DNA of 64,000 bases from Takifugu bimaculatus (taxonomy: Eukaryota > Chordata > Actinopteri > Tetraodontiformes > Tetraodontidae): positions 14,445,488-14,509,487 of the forward strand of contig CP034983.1 of the NCBI GenBank assembly GCA_004026145.2, given 5' to 3'. This document shows, piece by piece, positions 50,021-62,700 of the stretch; within the stretch, counting starts at the first letter, position 1; each line of letters starts with the position of its first letter. A program made the position numbers and the translations under genes. The notes under the pieces are model-generated. The model had not been told where the DNA came from. It saw nothing but the letters and a program-made list of their open reading frames with translations, and searched no databases.

Positions 50021-52560
50021 TTTTTTCACGTGTGTGCGGTTTATTTTTATTCAGAATTAAATGAAAGTTGACTGCAGCGATGTGGTGTGATTTAGCAAAT
50101 CAACAGCAGGGGGCGCTCGCCAACAGCTCCACAAACTAACTTCATTAGGATTCCAATTAACAACAGCATCAGCTCTTCTTCCTGGGATGTTCTTAGGCCT
50201 CAAAGCAAATTCTTTCCTTTTTTTGTTAAACAACTGTTGAAAAATCAGTTTAATAACTACAACCTTTCTGCTAACGGCACAAGGTGATTTCAATCTTCAA
50301 ACTAATGGAATGTGGAATGTTTTGGCACAAAGGATCTTAATGGAAAAGAAAAAATGATTTGTTCATTTGTTCTCAACTTTCTTTCAAATATAATAAACAT
50401 AAAGCATGTCCAGAAGTGAAGGGATGTTTTTCCCCCTCAATAACTGAGTTTTGTAGATGGGGACACACCCTGCTGTGTCCCCAAGCCCTGAAGTTTGGGT
50501 TCAGAGGGATGTATTGTTGCCTCCCATTCACAGCTGTGTGAGTTTTAATCCTTCAAGGTGCCAAGGACTCACAAAAAGTCAACAGAATTGTGCTCTGAGA
50601 AACCACATGCAGATAAAATTGTCCGACAGCCTTTAGAGCTACAGCCACATCACAACTAATGATTCTAACAGCGTCCACGTCCCCACCCCAATGTCGGACC
50701 CTGTTTGGGATCTGCGGTTCAAACAGCGGGAAAGCTGTTTTCAAGTCACATCCTAAATCCACATTTCTCAGGAAAAAAAAGAATTTGTTCCTATAGAGTC
50801 AATATAAAAACTCAAGATTTTCTCCATTTATTTTAAGAGAGAAACCTTCAAAAGAGAATAAATAGTTTTTTAAAAATATTTGTCTCTGAGGTAAGTAAGC
50901 TTGAGATTGAATTGAGCTGTTGAAATTGCCACTAATGCCCGATGATAATTGTTGTTTTATGCTGGTGAAATAACATTCCAGTCCTCATTTAGGCTTCAAG
51001 CACTGGAGCACAGAGACAAGATCTTCCATTAATTCTCTTCACACCAGTGGAGACACTGAAGTCTAACTTTTCTTTAATGATGTTTCATCTAAACCACTGT
51101 TAGCATAAATGGCACCAATTAAGCTGCTGCTGTATTCCTGCCGAAGGCCTCAAAACCTCTCAAACATGTCTAACAAGGGCTTAATGCATGTTTATCAAGC
51201 TGCTATAAGTAAAGGGTTTATACATAATGATGTTTGCAGCCTTTTTCTGAGATTATACAGGTAAAACACAGGCTCCCAACGAACATTACAGTAAACAGAC
51301 TGTTTCTTTGTGTTACTGGTAGCCTGATGAGTACTCGTCCTTCAGAATTAGACTAACAAATTTGGTGCCTGTCCCAGCCGACAAGCGCTGAGCGGCAGGA
51401 AAAAACACCTCAGGCGCATCAGAAAACAACGCGTCTGTGCGTTTGTTTGCATCGACAGTTGAGTTTTCTGGATAAAAATGCAGAAGATGAGGGCAAGCCT
51501 TTGATTAATGGTCCAATGTTGAATATCAGGGTTTCTTAGATGGACTTTTTGGATTCGGAATTCAACCAACACACCCCTGAAAAGGTGCAGACAGTGAGCT
51601 CAGCACGTGGGCCTATTAGTCAAAAGGTTAAAACTGTTTCTAGGCATTTTAATTGGGTGACTGGAAACGTCGTGGAGACCTCTCGGAGAGAGCTTCTAAT
51701 TACCCCCGAACCTCAAGGTGAGTCACTCTGGTGCCCACACAGGTATTTATTCTTCTGTCTCACGGTCTCTGACCACGTCGCTGACTCGCAGTGTCCACAT
51801 TAGTGTTTTCTATCAATTTAGAACTCATATTGATATTTGGGTCCCAGGGCCTTAGGTGAAAATATTACAAATATGAGGATTTGAATTACTTTTGAGATCA
51901 CCTCTCTGCTTCAGAAACAAATATTGGGTCTTTCAGACAGGAAAAAAAAGCAGCGAAGAAATAGGTTTATTGAATGTGTCTGTTGCCCCCTAGTGGCTGA
52001 TTTGACTATACAGATCTTCATTCACGCACACACGCAAAGTTCTGGCTGTTTTATATTCATCTCTGTTAACCGGTTAATCATCATCAGCCTGATGAGCATT
52101 TTCCCCCTTCCTAATCATCCCTGCTAATGATTCTGTACATTAATTAAAATACACACATCACGGTGAGGGGTTGCCATGTGAACGCAGTCCACCCGCTTCA
52201 ACTGAAGCGTGCGCTCAGAATGCGTGGGAATAATATGCTGTTGATCGTCAGGGGTGTGAAATGGATCGCGAGTTAACTGGATCTGAAGAAAACACACCAG
52301 TGTTATATTACATATTGTAGAACTTTGAAAGGAGTGATGGGAAATCCAAGATTTATGAACCTTGGGTGAGGTGGCAATTCTGTGGCGCCCCTGTGGGACT
52401 GTCCATGTCTTCCAGTAGGATCTACATCACATGCAGCTTCTGATAAAGACCCAGTTTGATCTTGTACATAATAAACCCTTGTTTACATTCCAGATGGAGA
52501 TGTGAGTCAAACAGATGATGCTGATCAGTGCACGTGGGTTTGTGCCCCTACCCCATTCTT
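50021..52560. other. intergenic, no gene seen
   Basis: AT-rich DNA with no recognisable exon. CTCF-like cores lie at 50105-50117 (CAGGGGGCGCT) and 51983-51997 (TTGCCCCCTAGTGGC). Confidence 0.5.
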
Positions 52561-52567
52561 ATTCAAT

Positions 52568-52682
52568 TCTCCTCTCCTCTCCTCTCCTCTCCTCTCCTCT
52601 CCTCTCCTCTCCTCTCCTCTCCTCTCCTCTCCTCTCCTCTCCTCTCCTCTCCTCTCCTCTCCTCTCCTCTCCTCTCCTCTCT
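52568..52682. repeat. (CTCCT)n pentanucleotide tandem repeat
   Basis: About 22-23 perfect CTCCT units. Its open frames in all phases (Leu-Leu-Ser-Ser-Pro type) are an artefact of the repeat. Confidence 0.97.
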
Positions 52683-52880
52683 CTACCAAGCCGGCCATCA
52701 GCAGGAGGGTCCCCCTACACGAGCCTGGTCCTGCTCAAGGTTTCTTCCTGTTAAAGGGGAGTTTTTCCTTATCTTAAGAACCAGTTTCTTGGTTCTGAGG
52801 TCTAACCCTAACCCCAGGTCTCAGGTGACCCACCACTGTCACCACTGGTGGCCTCGTGCTCTCCTGTGCCTGACGAAGCC
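52683..52880 (+). repeat. interspersed teleost repeat next to the pentanucleotide tract
   Basis: Contains GGCCATCAGCAGGAGGGTCC, CCTGGTCCTGCTCAAGGTTT and TTCCTGTTAAAGGGGAGTTT in order. I know these words from a high-copy repeat of percomorph genomes, often found beside a tandem tract. It encodes nothing clear. The class is not assigned. Confidence 0.6.
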
Positions 52881-55800
52881 TCATTATAATGGAAACAGTG
52901 GAAAACAGCGACGGCCCTCAGTTCAGCCGAGTTCTTAAATAGCAACAGGAAGCGTGGGGGCATATACGTCCAAACAATCTCCAAACAAAAGAGGAGCCAC
53001 AAATTTCACAGCCCGCGACAGTCCATTCAGCACCGCCGGGGGCTCCCAGTCCAACCGGCCCAACACAATGCAACCACTTCACCACAACATTCTCCGAATG
53101 CCTGGCGATTGGTATTGGCCCCAATGACATTCAAATGTGACATCAGGCTTCCTGCCATTGAACAAACGTGTGGAATGGCTTCCCAAGCGTGTTTCACAAA
53201 GGGATCAAAGAGACTGGCGGTGTGCGTTGGCGCTGACGGGTCGGCTTAAACACAACCGGGTTAGTGGCGTTGTGATAACGTGCGCTGTTCGTTAATCACG
53301 AGCGGCGGTTCAAGATGGCGGAATTGAGGAGCGTCAGTACGACACAAGGATGAGCCGGAGATGGAACAGTCCACAAAATGGCACATGGGTCTCTGAAACC
53401 ACCGTCCAGAACCACAGGACGCATGGCCATCCTTAACGTCTTGGCTCCTCATCCTGTCAAACTTTCAGAGTTTGTGTTGGCGCTGCCAATTACCCCCCGC
53501 CGCCGTCTCCCTGCCAAGTGCTGTCGGATATAAAACCTCCCTCTGTACCTTCGGGGGATTAAACTAGACTCAGACACAACAGCCAGGGACTTATTTACAC
53601 ATCAGCAGATGGGCTGCAAAATGTCACATTACATCAACTCCTCTACATACTCGTGCGTGTGGCTTTATATGTGTTGTCATAAATTATTGGGATTACCCGA
53701 TGGCCACTGATGACCTCTGACACCTTCACGGTCAGGTAATTAGTTAGACTTCTGTCTCACGACATAGCACAACTAAAACCTTGTTCTTTTCATTTGTTTG
53801 TCTTTTTTGTTTTAACATATTGATTTTGTGCGAAACAAGAAAAAGTTCCAGCCGACGTGGATGAGGAAATCCACTAGTCCGACCCGGGATGTTCATCGAG
53901 TGCGACGGCTGACCTCACATCAGATCAGAGCAGCTTTGGCAGATGCCTTCTCCTGAAATCAGCTCTCGGCTCCTCGGGTCCGTAATCAGAGCAGCGTTCG
54001 CCTTTTCGGAACTTTTGCTTTATTTGTCGCATTAATATTTCAGCGGAATGGTGAATAATGGAGGAGGCTTAAAGGCAAGACACCTGTCTCGGAGTTTCAA
54101 GCAGCATCTGAAAATAACTTCATCCATCTTGTCTCCAGCCTGATGCTTCCTTTAAGCCTGTGAGAGGCTCCCAGAGCCGCTTATTTATGCGCTAATGCAA
54201 TATAAATAAGCAATATTGGCACAATCACATGATGGGAGGATATTGTTTTACACATGATTTCCATTTTGTGGGGAAGGCAAAGGAAAGATTGAGACCACAT
54301 GCGCTGGGCAGGAGCCCTAATCTTTTTAAAGGGAACGTTGGCATCAAGAGGCCGTTCAAAGGCAGCGGGTGAATGAAGCAATAAATCTGAGCTACAACAC
54401 GAGGGATTAGACTAAGTTGGTGCAGTTTCATGGCAACAGTAAATTCTAAATAGAGTGGAAGCGGCAGGTCGGGGGTCTGGGAGAGGAAATGTAAACACAA
54501 AGTGGTCAAACACTGAAAAAGGGCCTTTAATAAACATGCTAATATGCACTTTATAACCCTGAACAAGAGTTGCTGTCTTAAGCTACAAAGAGCATAAAGT
54601 CCCATTTACAAAGTCCCATTTTAAACTTGACCATAGGAAAAAAGGGTCATTGTTATTGGTTAGCGAAGCCACCGTTATCTCGGCTGCCGTTTAGCACAAC
54701 TATCATTTGTGCAAAAGAGCGTTCTGAGCAGCTTAGCCAAGAATGTTGGTCGAAAACGCTCCCGCCCTTCAGCAACATCCACAGCTGTGGAATGTCAAAA
54801 CATCTGGATTTGACACCAACTTCCATATTTCCCTCCTCTGAATGATTTGTTGAAGCCCTCGTAATCAGTTCGCAATAATTTATTTGATCCACAATGGAAC
54901 AGAACATCAAGTAATAAAGTTAAAGTCCTCATTTTGTATACATTATACGACAATAATACCAATATACAAAAATGATCACTTTTTTCCTTCCTGTGTACAC
55001 AAAGCCTGTAAATACAGTACTTGCAGTATATTTGTAGATTAAGACTTGTGTGTGCATTCCACCGGTGTACACATATATGGCAGTAACACTGAAACACAAT
55101 CTTAAATAGACTCACAATATCCAGTTTGAAAATGAAGGTAATATGCTGAATTTCACTGATCACATAGCTACATTAAGAATGGCCTTTAGCAATGTGCGTG
55201 ACTGGATTAGGAAAACTGGTTCCTTTAGAACATGACAAAGAATTAATTTTTAAAAAAACAACACACAAACACACACTTTCGACGGGACAAACCCTTCACC
55301 GCTATAATAAATACATCAGGCCTGTTTTAAACATGTCACAGCAACATGGTGGTGGTGCAGGCAGCAAGCAGAATAGCATTTAATGTCCATATGATGTCCA
55401 TCTTCCCAGCATTCTGGGATGTGTTCAATACACAGGCTGGAATTACCTCTTGGTTGATAATACAGCAGACACATCACATACATTAAATTACACACACGAG
55501 TTGGCATTAGTCTAAGCTCACATAAGGCTCCGGTGCCCCACGCACACCTCAGCAGCAACAGAAGATGGATGAGATTACATCTGCACCCCCATAGGGGAAG
55601 TCTCATGAGTTATGAATCAGAGTTAGTATAATAACAATAGCTTGAGGGTAAATAATTGAGTCATTCTTAAGGTCTATTTTCTGTGGCGGATGTAGATTCC
55701 TGTCCACGCAGGTAGAATAGAGAAAGCGGGACCCAGAACCCCGTCGGTCTACGGCCCTCGAGGCCTGGGTTCGCTTCTGTTGCGCCAAACAATCGAGGGA

Positions 55801-56570
55801 CATTAAGGATATAAGGACCGTTTTACAGTTTAGGTGTCTTTTATTTAGCTGTAATGTATAAAAATGAATCATACAGCGCCTCACAAGCGAGCTTCGGTGG
55901 AAGTTTACGCTCTGGCAAGGCTTTAAATTCTGCTCGCTCCACTAAAGTGAACAATTACGCTGATGTATTACCGATACTGCGGCTGTGAATTGGTCTCCAT
56001 GGCACGACAAACAACACCAATTATTTTCTCTGCACTGTGTACTTACACGGCAGTACAGCGTCAAAAACACTCCGCCATGCGGGCCGAGGCGTCACTTGTG
56101 CACATAAAAACTAGGACCTTATGAAAAATTAAAACAAAACCTTCAAACCCTGACCACTCGCTCATGGCAGCGATAGTGCAAAACGGGCATTCGTGCTGCT
56201 AGTTATCTCAAAAATGCTTTTAGAATCTTTAAATGGGTCACATACGCCTCCTCATCCGGACAACTGTGATGGGTGAAAAAAAAATGGATTCTGCATTAAC
56301 TCCATTTGCTTAATTGGCCGTGTCCACGCCGCCGCCGCGCTCATTTGGAGCCGCGGAAAATCCACTGAGTGTTTTTTAATCAGGGCGTAATTGCACCACT
56401 TTGCACATTTTCACGTCAGGATCGCTCACCTGACCCCACTAACGCACGACACCCTCAGCATCGACCGCGTAATGGCGGAGGGATCTACCTGTGCGCGTGC
56501 GCCGAATCATTAAAGAGTAATGATGCTTCAATGTGCGTGAGAGGGACCCGCGGAGCTACTTACAGTCCTG
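52881..56570. other. intergenic, no gene seen
   Basis: No exon recognised. TTTATT at about 55840-55845 (AATAAA on the minus strand) could end a vipr1 transcript about 865 nt after its stop codon. Confidence 0.45.
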
Positions 56571-56709
56571 TTATGTCACCCTCTAACAGTGCATGTGTAG
56601 ATGACAGGAGTGTGCGATATTTTTTTAAGCCTCACATCTTTTGTTTTTTGGGATGTTTCTAATGTTTTGCAGGGCAGCGTGTGGTGCTCGCGGCCGCCGC
56701 CTGTGGGAC

Positions 56710-59700
56710 TCATATGCTGGAGAGGTCGTCGTGGCAGGAGGACGAAGCCCGGGCATGTTTTGGGGCTGCACCGCGGCAGCATGGAGATCTGGGTGCTGAA
56801 GTTGTTGCTGCTGCCGATAGACGGCTGCTGATATTTGGCGTCTGAGCTCATGTACCTCTGCAGGTGCCACCGCCGCCACTTCCTCTTGATCTCCCCTTGG
56901 ACCTGCAGAAGATCCAAACACTAATTCATCTCGGCATGAAAACAATTTCAGCGTGAACATCGGTAGCTGAACTTAACAATTGCTTAAATCTCTGCCATGT
57001 TTAATGAATGAAACTGGCCAAAACACAGCGCGAACCCCGTGGAAAACACATTAAAATTCAGCTGGAGTAGCAGCCAGTCTCGCCAGCCAGCAAGTCGCTG
57101 TTATTCCGAAACTGAGAACTTATCTGAACCGCCACAGAATAGCACCCCACCAAAAAGGGTTATGCATTTAACTCATGCAGGCATCAGTGCTGAACGTGTG
57201 GGTGCTGCCGGCGAGGGCACCTACCTCTCCATTCAGGAAGCAGTAGAGCACCGCGACCACAAAGCCCTGCGGAGGGGGGAAAAGGGTGGGATTTTTAGTC
57301 AGACACCTATGTCAGTAAGGTGGTAGTTCCCTAACAAGGACGACAAGACTGATGGGAGAAAAGGGAGGAATTGGCTTAAAAAAAGAAAGTTTGCCTCCAT
57401 CATTTCACATTATGAGATGAAGTCTGGGGGTATAAAAGCGGTGACGCGGCCACTGAATCAGCCTGAAAGGTGCCTGGAGAGCTGCCACGCTCAGAGAGCT
57501 GAGAGGATGCCAAATGGTTGCTTTGGACCTTGAACGCAACACACCTTGGACATAATGAAAGTCTCCCAGATGGAGCTTCTGGGTAAAAGGCCGCACTTTA
57601 GCTTAATGTGTGATTTCTTTAAAAGTATTAAACTGATGGCGTCCATACGCCGTCGAGCATCTTGTTAGCGGGATCTGCTCCACACTCCGCCCCGCTGATG
57701 TCATACCTGGAAGGACCCCAGAATGAGATCGAAAACCAGCCGCAGTTCGGTCTTGACTTGCTCTGGGATGAAGGCAAACACGATGAAATTGATCCCAAAC
57801 AGAGGGATGAGGAGCAGCGTCGACTTCGCCAGCCTCCTGAAACGACCAAGCAAAATCACACGTCTTTCCCAGTCAAACCAGTTTAAATCACCGTTTAAAG
57901 CTGCTGGAGGCTGCCCCGAGCGTAATTCCCCCATCACTCCTGAATTCCAGAAAGGAAAAACAAAAAGAAACTAAGTTCTTCTCATACCCGAGGGGGGAAA
58001 AAAAACACATTAATCTTGCGTTCTTCTTCCCTTGTTTATCTACGATCATTCCACATTTCTGTGAAGTTAAATGAGGAAATGAAGATTCATTTCCAGGCTT
58101 TTTACGGATGAATCCGCAGCCAGAAATGACACTCACGAGTACTGGTTGGACTCGTTTCTCCCAATATCCGGGCAGTTGATCTTCTGCCGGAGAATTCGTA
58201 TGATGCAGATGAACAGAATGAAGTTGATCTGCGGAGAAATGAGGACAAAGTGTTGAGACTCCCTTAAAACTTGAGAGGTATTACCAGCGGGCCCCCTCGG
58301 CCGTGGCTCTAGAGGGAGGCTAAATTACTGCGCGCTTCATTATGCATTCAAGAACAGCGCTCGGCTGATGAGACGCAGAGCTGTCGGCCCGATGGCTGAT
58401 CCTGATCCTGGAGAACACAACAAAAGCCGCTGCGTCGACACTGCGGGACGTGGGCAGGTGATGGAGGGCCTCTTTTTTGAGAATCCCATGTTTACAAGAG
58501 CTTTCCTGACATTATCAGCTCAGTCCAGCTGCTCTAATAGGACTATTCTCCTTCTCTAGTCATTATTTCTGACAAGACGGACAAAATTAAGATGCACCGA
58601 CTTGTTTTATAAAGCCGATGTTTGTCGGCGCTACAGCATGGAGATTGCTAAACACGGCTGAGGTGTTAATGATGTAATGGAGATAGAGGGGCTCTAATGC
58701 TCACCAGGATTGATGCTAAAATGGGAGTTTTGATGATCCACCAGGACATATCGTTGCTCTCGATTATGTCCCAGCACCTGTGGCGAAAGAAACACAATTT
58801 GAATGAGGTAATTACTAAAATCTAGACAACTCCCAGGGCTCTGATCCAACAGCCATGCGGTTGATTTCCTACCCCACATCGTAGTAGTACGCCTTAGCCA
58901 CGCTCCAAGCTGCGATGAAAACCGTGGGACCGCCTGGGGACGTAGAAATAGAAAAATAAACAGAAAGCGTTACACCTCGCAGCGTTCCCATTCAACATGA
59001 CTGTGAATCATTAGCTGGAAGCGGGGACGGCGTGAAAGGAAGACATTCTCACCCCAGCCAATCAGGATGTATGCCCAGAAGTACTTCCTCTCAGAGAAGA
59101 AAGAGACGGCCAAGAGGGCGTGAAGATAAAGACCTTCCACCAGCAGCCAGAAGAAACTGGCCATGATACAATACTGGAAGAACACAATCACCACTTTGCA
59201 GCCAGTCTGTAATTACAGAGCAGGAAAAACATTTGCCTCTGTAGTAACCTAATTAGAGAGGCAGCATAACAGCAATACAGCGCAAATATTTCTCGTCAGA
59301 GGAGGAACCGAGCAGAGGAATTCAGTAACTGGCTTTCAAACGTTTGTAAAATTTACTTCAATGTGATTGTGGATTAACATGTTGGGAAATGAAAGACGTG
59401 GGAATTTTATATGGGGGAATCGTGCTTGGGTTTATTGTGTTGATGGAGATCGTCGGCTGTTGAGGGGGAGGCGAGAGCGGGTAGATACGGGTGAAATTTA
59501 ATCAACTTCACCAAACAGCAACTTTAGTTGAATTAGAAAAACAAGGGAATGATTCTTTGGATAACCTCCTTCCTGCTGCCCGCACAGGTCGCACAGCGAT
59601 TATCAGATGTTGATTAGCTAGCGTAGCTAGCAGCTAGCATCTCCTATTTAACAGGCAGATGTGATCTTACTAAAATTTGGAAAATAAAGATCAACAAAGG

Positions 59701-62700
59701 CAACAAGATTGCAAATCATGCACTTCGCCCTGCTAGTGTGACCTCATCAGCCTAATACGACGCTGCAGCCTCATCCTTCAAGAGCAGGGCGATATGTCAA
59801 GTGGTTCGAGTTTCAAATGTCAAAATAAAGAGATGATTTTGGATGAACACTGTTACAAGCTACTTTTTCAGTCTCCACTTGACATCTAAAAAGAAACCAA
59901 ACTAGAGCCGCATAAGACACGCAGACAGGAAATGACTTTAGACACTCCGCTTCCCTGTCAGGTATTTTCCGTCTACAATCCCCTGATTCGGCTGTTTTCC
60001 AGGCTGCGGGCGCTCGGGTTACATGAGCGTCAGAGGCAGCTCTGTCCAAGCAAAACCAGCAAAGTGCATTAAAGTTGAGACGGAGCAGCCGAGCCCACGT
60101 TGGCAGACACCAAAAAGCGCACGTGCCCGAACACGGGGAGCTTCGACCCTGCATTCGGAAGTGGCTTGTAATGGGCGGAGACGTGTTGCTCTTTGAAGGC
60201 TTCATGGGATATAAAAACGTGGACTCCAAGGCTGGAGGGACACGTGCATGCCATCATCCACGAGGGCTGAAGGAGGGGATGTCAAACAAGAGCGTAATTA
60301 ACATTAACTGGCTTTCCTTTCTGGGAACCACTACTTGTCCTCATGGGCAGGATTTCAAACAGCCCATTAAAGCTGACGGGGATTCGGCTTTGGCTCCAAA
60401 CGGGCTCCTGTTGAACACCTCAAAAGCTGCAGCTGTGCTTCCCAACACTCGCACACTTTAAAAACATCTGGTTTCGAAGAAATTTAAATCCGAAGGACCC
60501 AACTTATCCCTAAATGTGACTTAAAGTCAGTTTGAGACTGCAGAGCAAAACACATCTAAGTTCGACCGTGACGCCTCCAAAACAGGAGGGTCTAAACAAC
60601 AAATGCGGCATTTTTTACTGTCTTGCAGCAACTTGTGGGCTGCTCTCAGCAGTAAAAAGTGACACACAGAGCGGCGACATGGGAGCCAATGGGAAGCGAG
60701 GGCAGGGGTCACGAGGAGCGGCGCTGCACAAATGCTCCATGATGTGTTTTCCCGGCAGCTGGCTTCTGTCAACGCTGGAGTGTGCCAATAAATCCCCCGG
60801 GAGGCTGCTCTGACCGCGCAGCCGCGTCACAACCTCGTGACGGCAGACCTAACGGGGGCCTCGGAGGCCTGTGATCCACGGCTCAGTGGTGCGCAGTGCT
60901 GAGCGTTCTGTAATTTACATTGAGTCTTGCTTTTTTTATCTACATCTTTTATGAGGTCCCACAGAAATATACACAAAAAACACACACAATCGCCCTGCAG
61001 GTGGCGCTATAGCAATTGGTGTAGTCCTTCATATATTAGCTCATCCAATCAGTTAATCAGTACTATTAACCTGCATCAATGTAACAGCGGGGTTATCTGT
61101 ATAACTGAGCATGACTTCAGAGGTGAAATTAACTCAGAGCCATGAAAGCGTGACCTTTATTGTTGTAGGTGACAGCGCTAACCGTTGCGCTAATTTACAT
61201 ATTTCTATCAGGACAATAAGCTCTGCATTGCTTCCCTGCAAACCCTGTAAACAGATTTACGGCTCCTCGCAGGCGGCCGCCGCTCCCCTGGCTCATCAAC
61301 GCGAAGCAGCCGCATCGCGTTTAATTAACTCACAGTGCCTGACGAGCAGTCGTACATCTCCCCGACCTCGTAGAGGACGACGTCTTTGACGAAGACGGCG
61401 ATGGCCTTCAGGATGAACGACACAAAGAGATGCATGTGGATGTAGTTCCTCGTGCAATGGAGCTTCCTGAGAGCCCGGCAGGAAAGAAACAATCACATTG
61501 ATTAGGATGAAGAGGCAGTGAACATAATAACTGTGCAGATTATCTACTCCAGCCTGTCAGATGTAACAGTGGCTGTGTTCTCTCCGAGAGACGCCGCCAT
61601 AAATCAAAGACGGCGCTCCGGAATTTAGCTTTAATTTAAAGGGAAAAGTAGGGGGAGATGCTGCACCGCAGGGCTCCCGTGTCAATCAATAGCCATTATT
61701 TTAAATTGCAAAGGGATTCGAGGGGCTTCCTCCACCTGACACGTACGGCGTCCTCGCGAGCGGCCAAGGAAAATATTCCACTGCCGGCACGACTAAAACC
61801 AGTCAGGCTGCAGCCAGATTTTTCGTTTCTGTCCGGGGAATAATTAGTCATCAAGCTTCAGAGTCCAAATGTAATGAGGCCACCAAGTCCTGTGTTTGGG
61901 AAGTCAAAGTCAGGCCCAAACTCACAGGAAAATTAGATGTGATTAATCTGCAACCCGCACAAATCATCAGCGGAGAAGGAAGGTGGCGGGGAGAAGACGC
62001 AGCTGCACAAACAGCCATAAAAGAGTAACAAAAAAGGGAAAACAGCTTTGATAAACCCAAGGCTGCCTGGTTTTTGTCTCGGAAACATCTGCGACTCTCC
62101 ACTTCCTGTCAGGCCTCATTAAGACCGCCGACTGCAACCCCGTCAGCGTCCCACTGATCTCCTGTCACCACTCAGGTAGACGCTTCCTCACCGGCCCTGC
62201 ACGTCTCTGAGGGAATATGAAAAGCTCTTCTCTAACCAGAGAGGAGGAAAAAGAGCAACCAGGGAAGAATAAAGCCGTGGAAGCAGTTTCGTCTCGACGG
62301 CGCGGTGCAGCCTAGGAAAACCTCGACATCAAATCGGTAAATGACTCATTCTGGCGCTCTCGGCGGGGGGTCCTGCAGCCCCGACTGTTTGTCTTTTCCT
62401 CATTCTTGTATCCCTTAATCCTTTGATAGACCGAGCAAGCGCTGGGTTTTATGGTAAGTCATTGGGAACTTCTCCGACTTCCCGGAGGTTTGGGCGCGCT
62501 CCGGGGCCACTCCACCCACCTGAAGATGCAGAGGATCACGATAGCCGTGATCAGAGACACGAGGGAGACGCTGTAGCCGATGGTGTAGCCGATCTTCACC
62601 TGCCAGAGGAAATTGCCCTGTTGAAACAACAAAGGCAGGATCACATGCTAACGTCGCGTCAGCAGCCACCTAATCAGAAAAGTTTCATTCGAGGGTTAAA

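Noticed and set aside
52502..52938. Leu/Ser/Pro repeat open frames
   Set aside because: Created by the CTCCT tandem repeat, which is open in all phases.
6302..56902. Calling the frame-broken genes pseudogenes
   Set aside because: Splice sites, codons and motifs are otherwise intact and the breaks all share one sign, so sequencing error fits better than gene loss.
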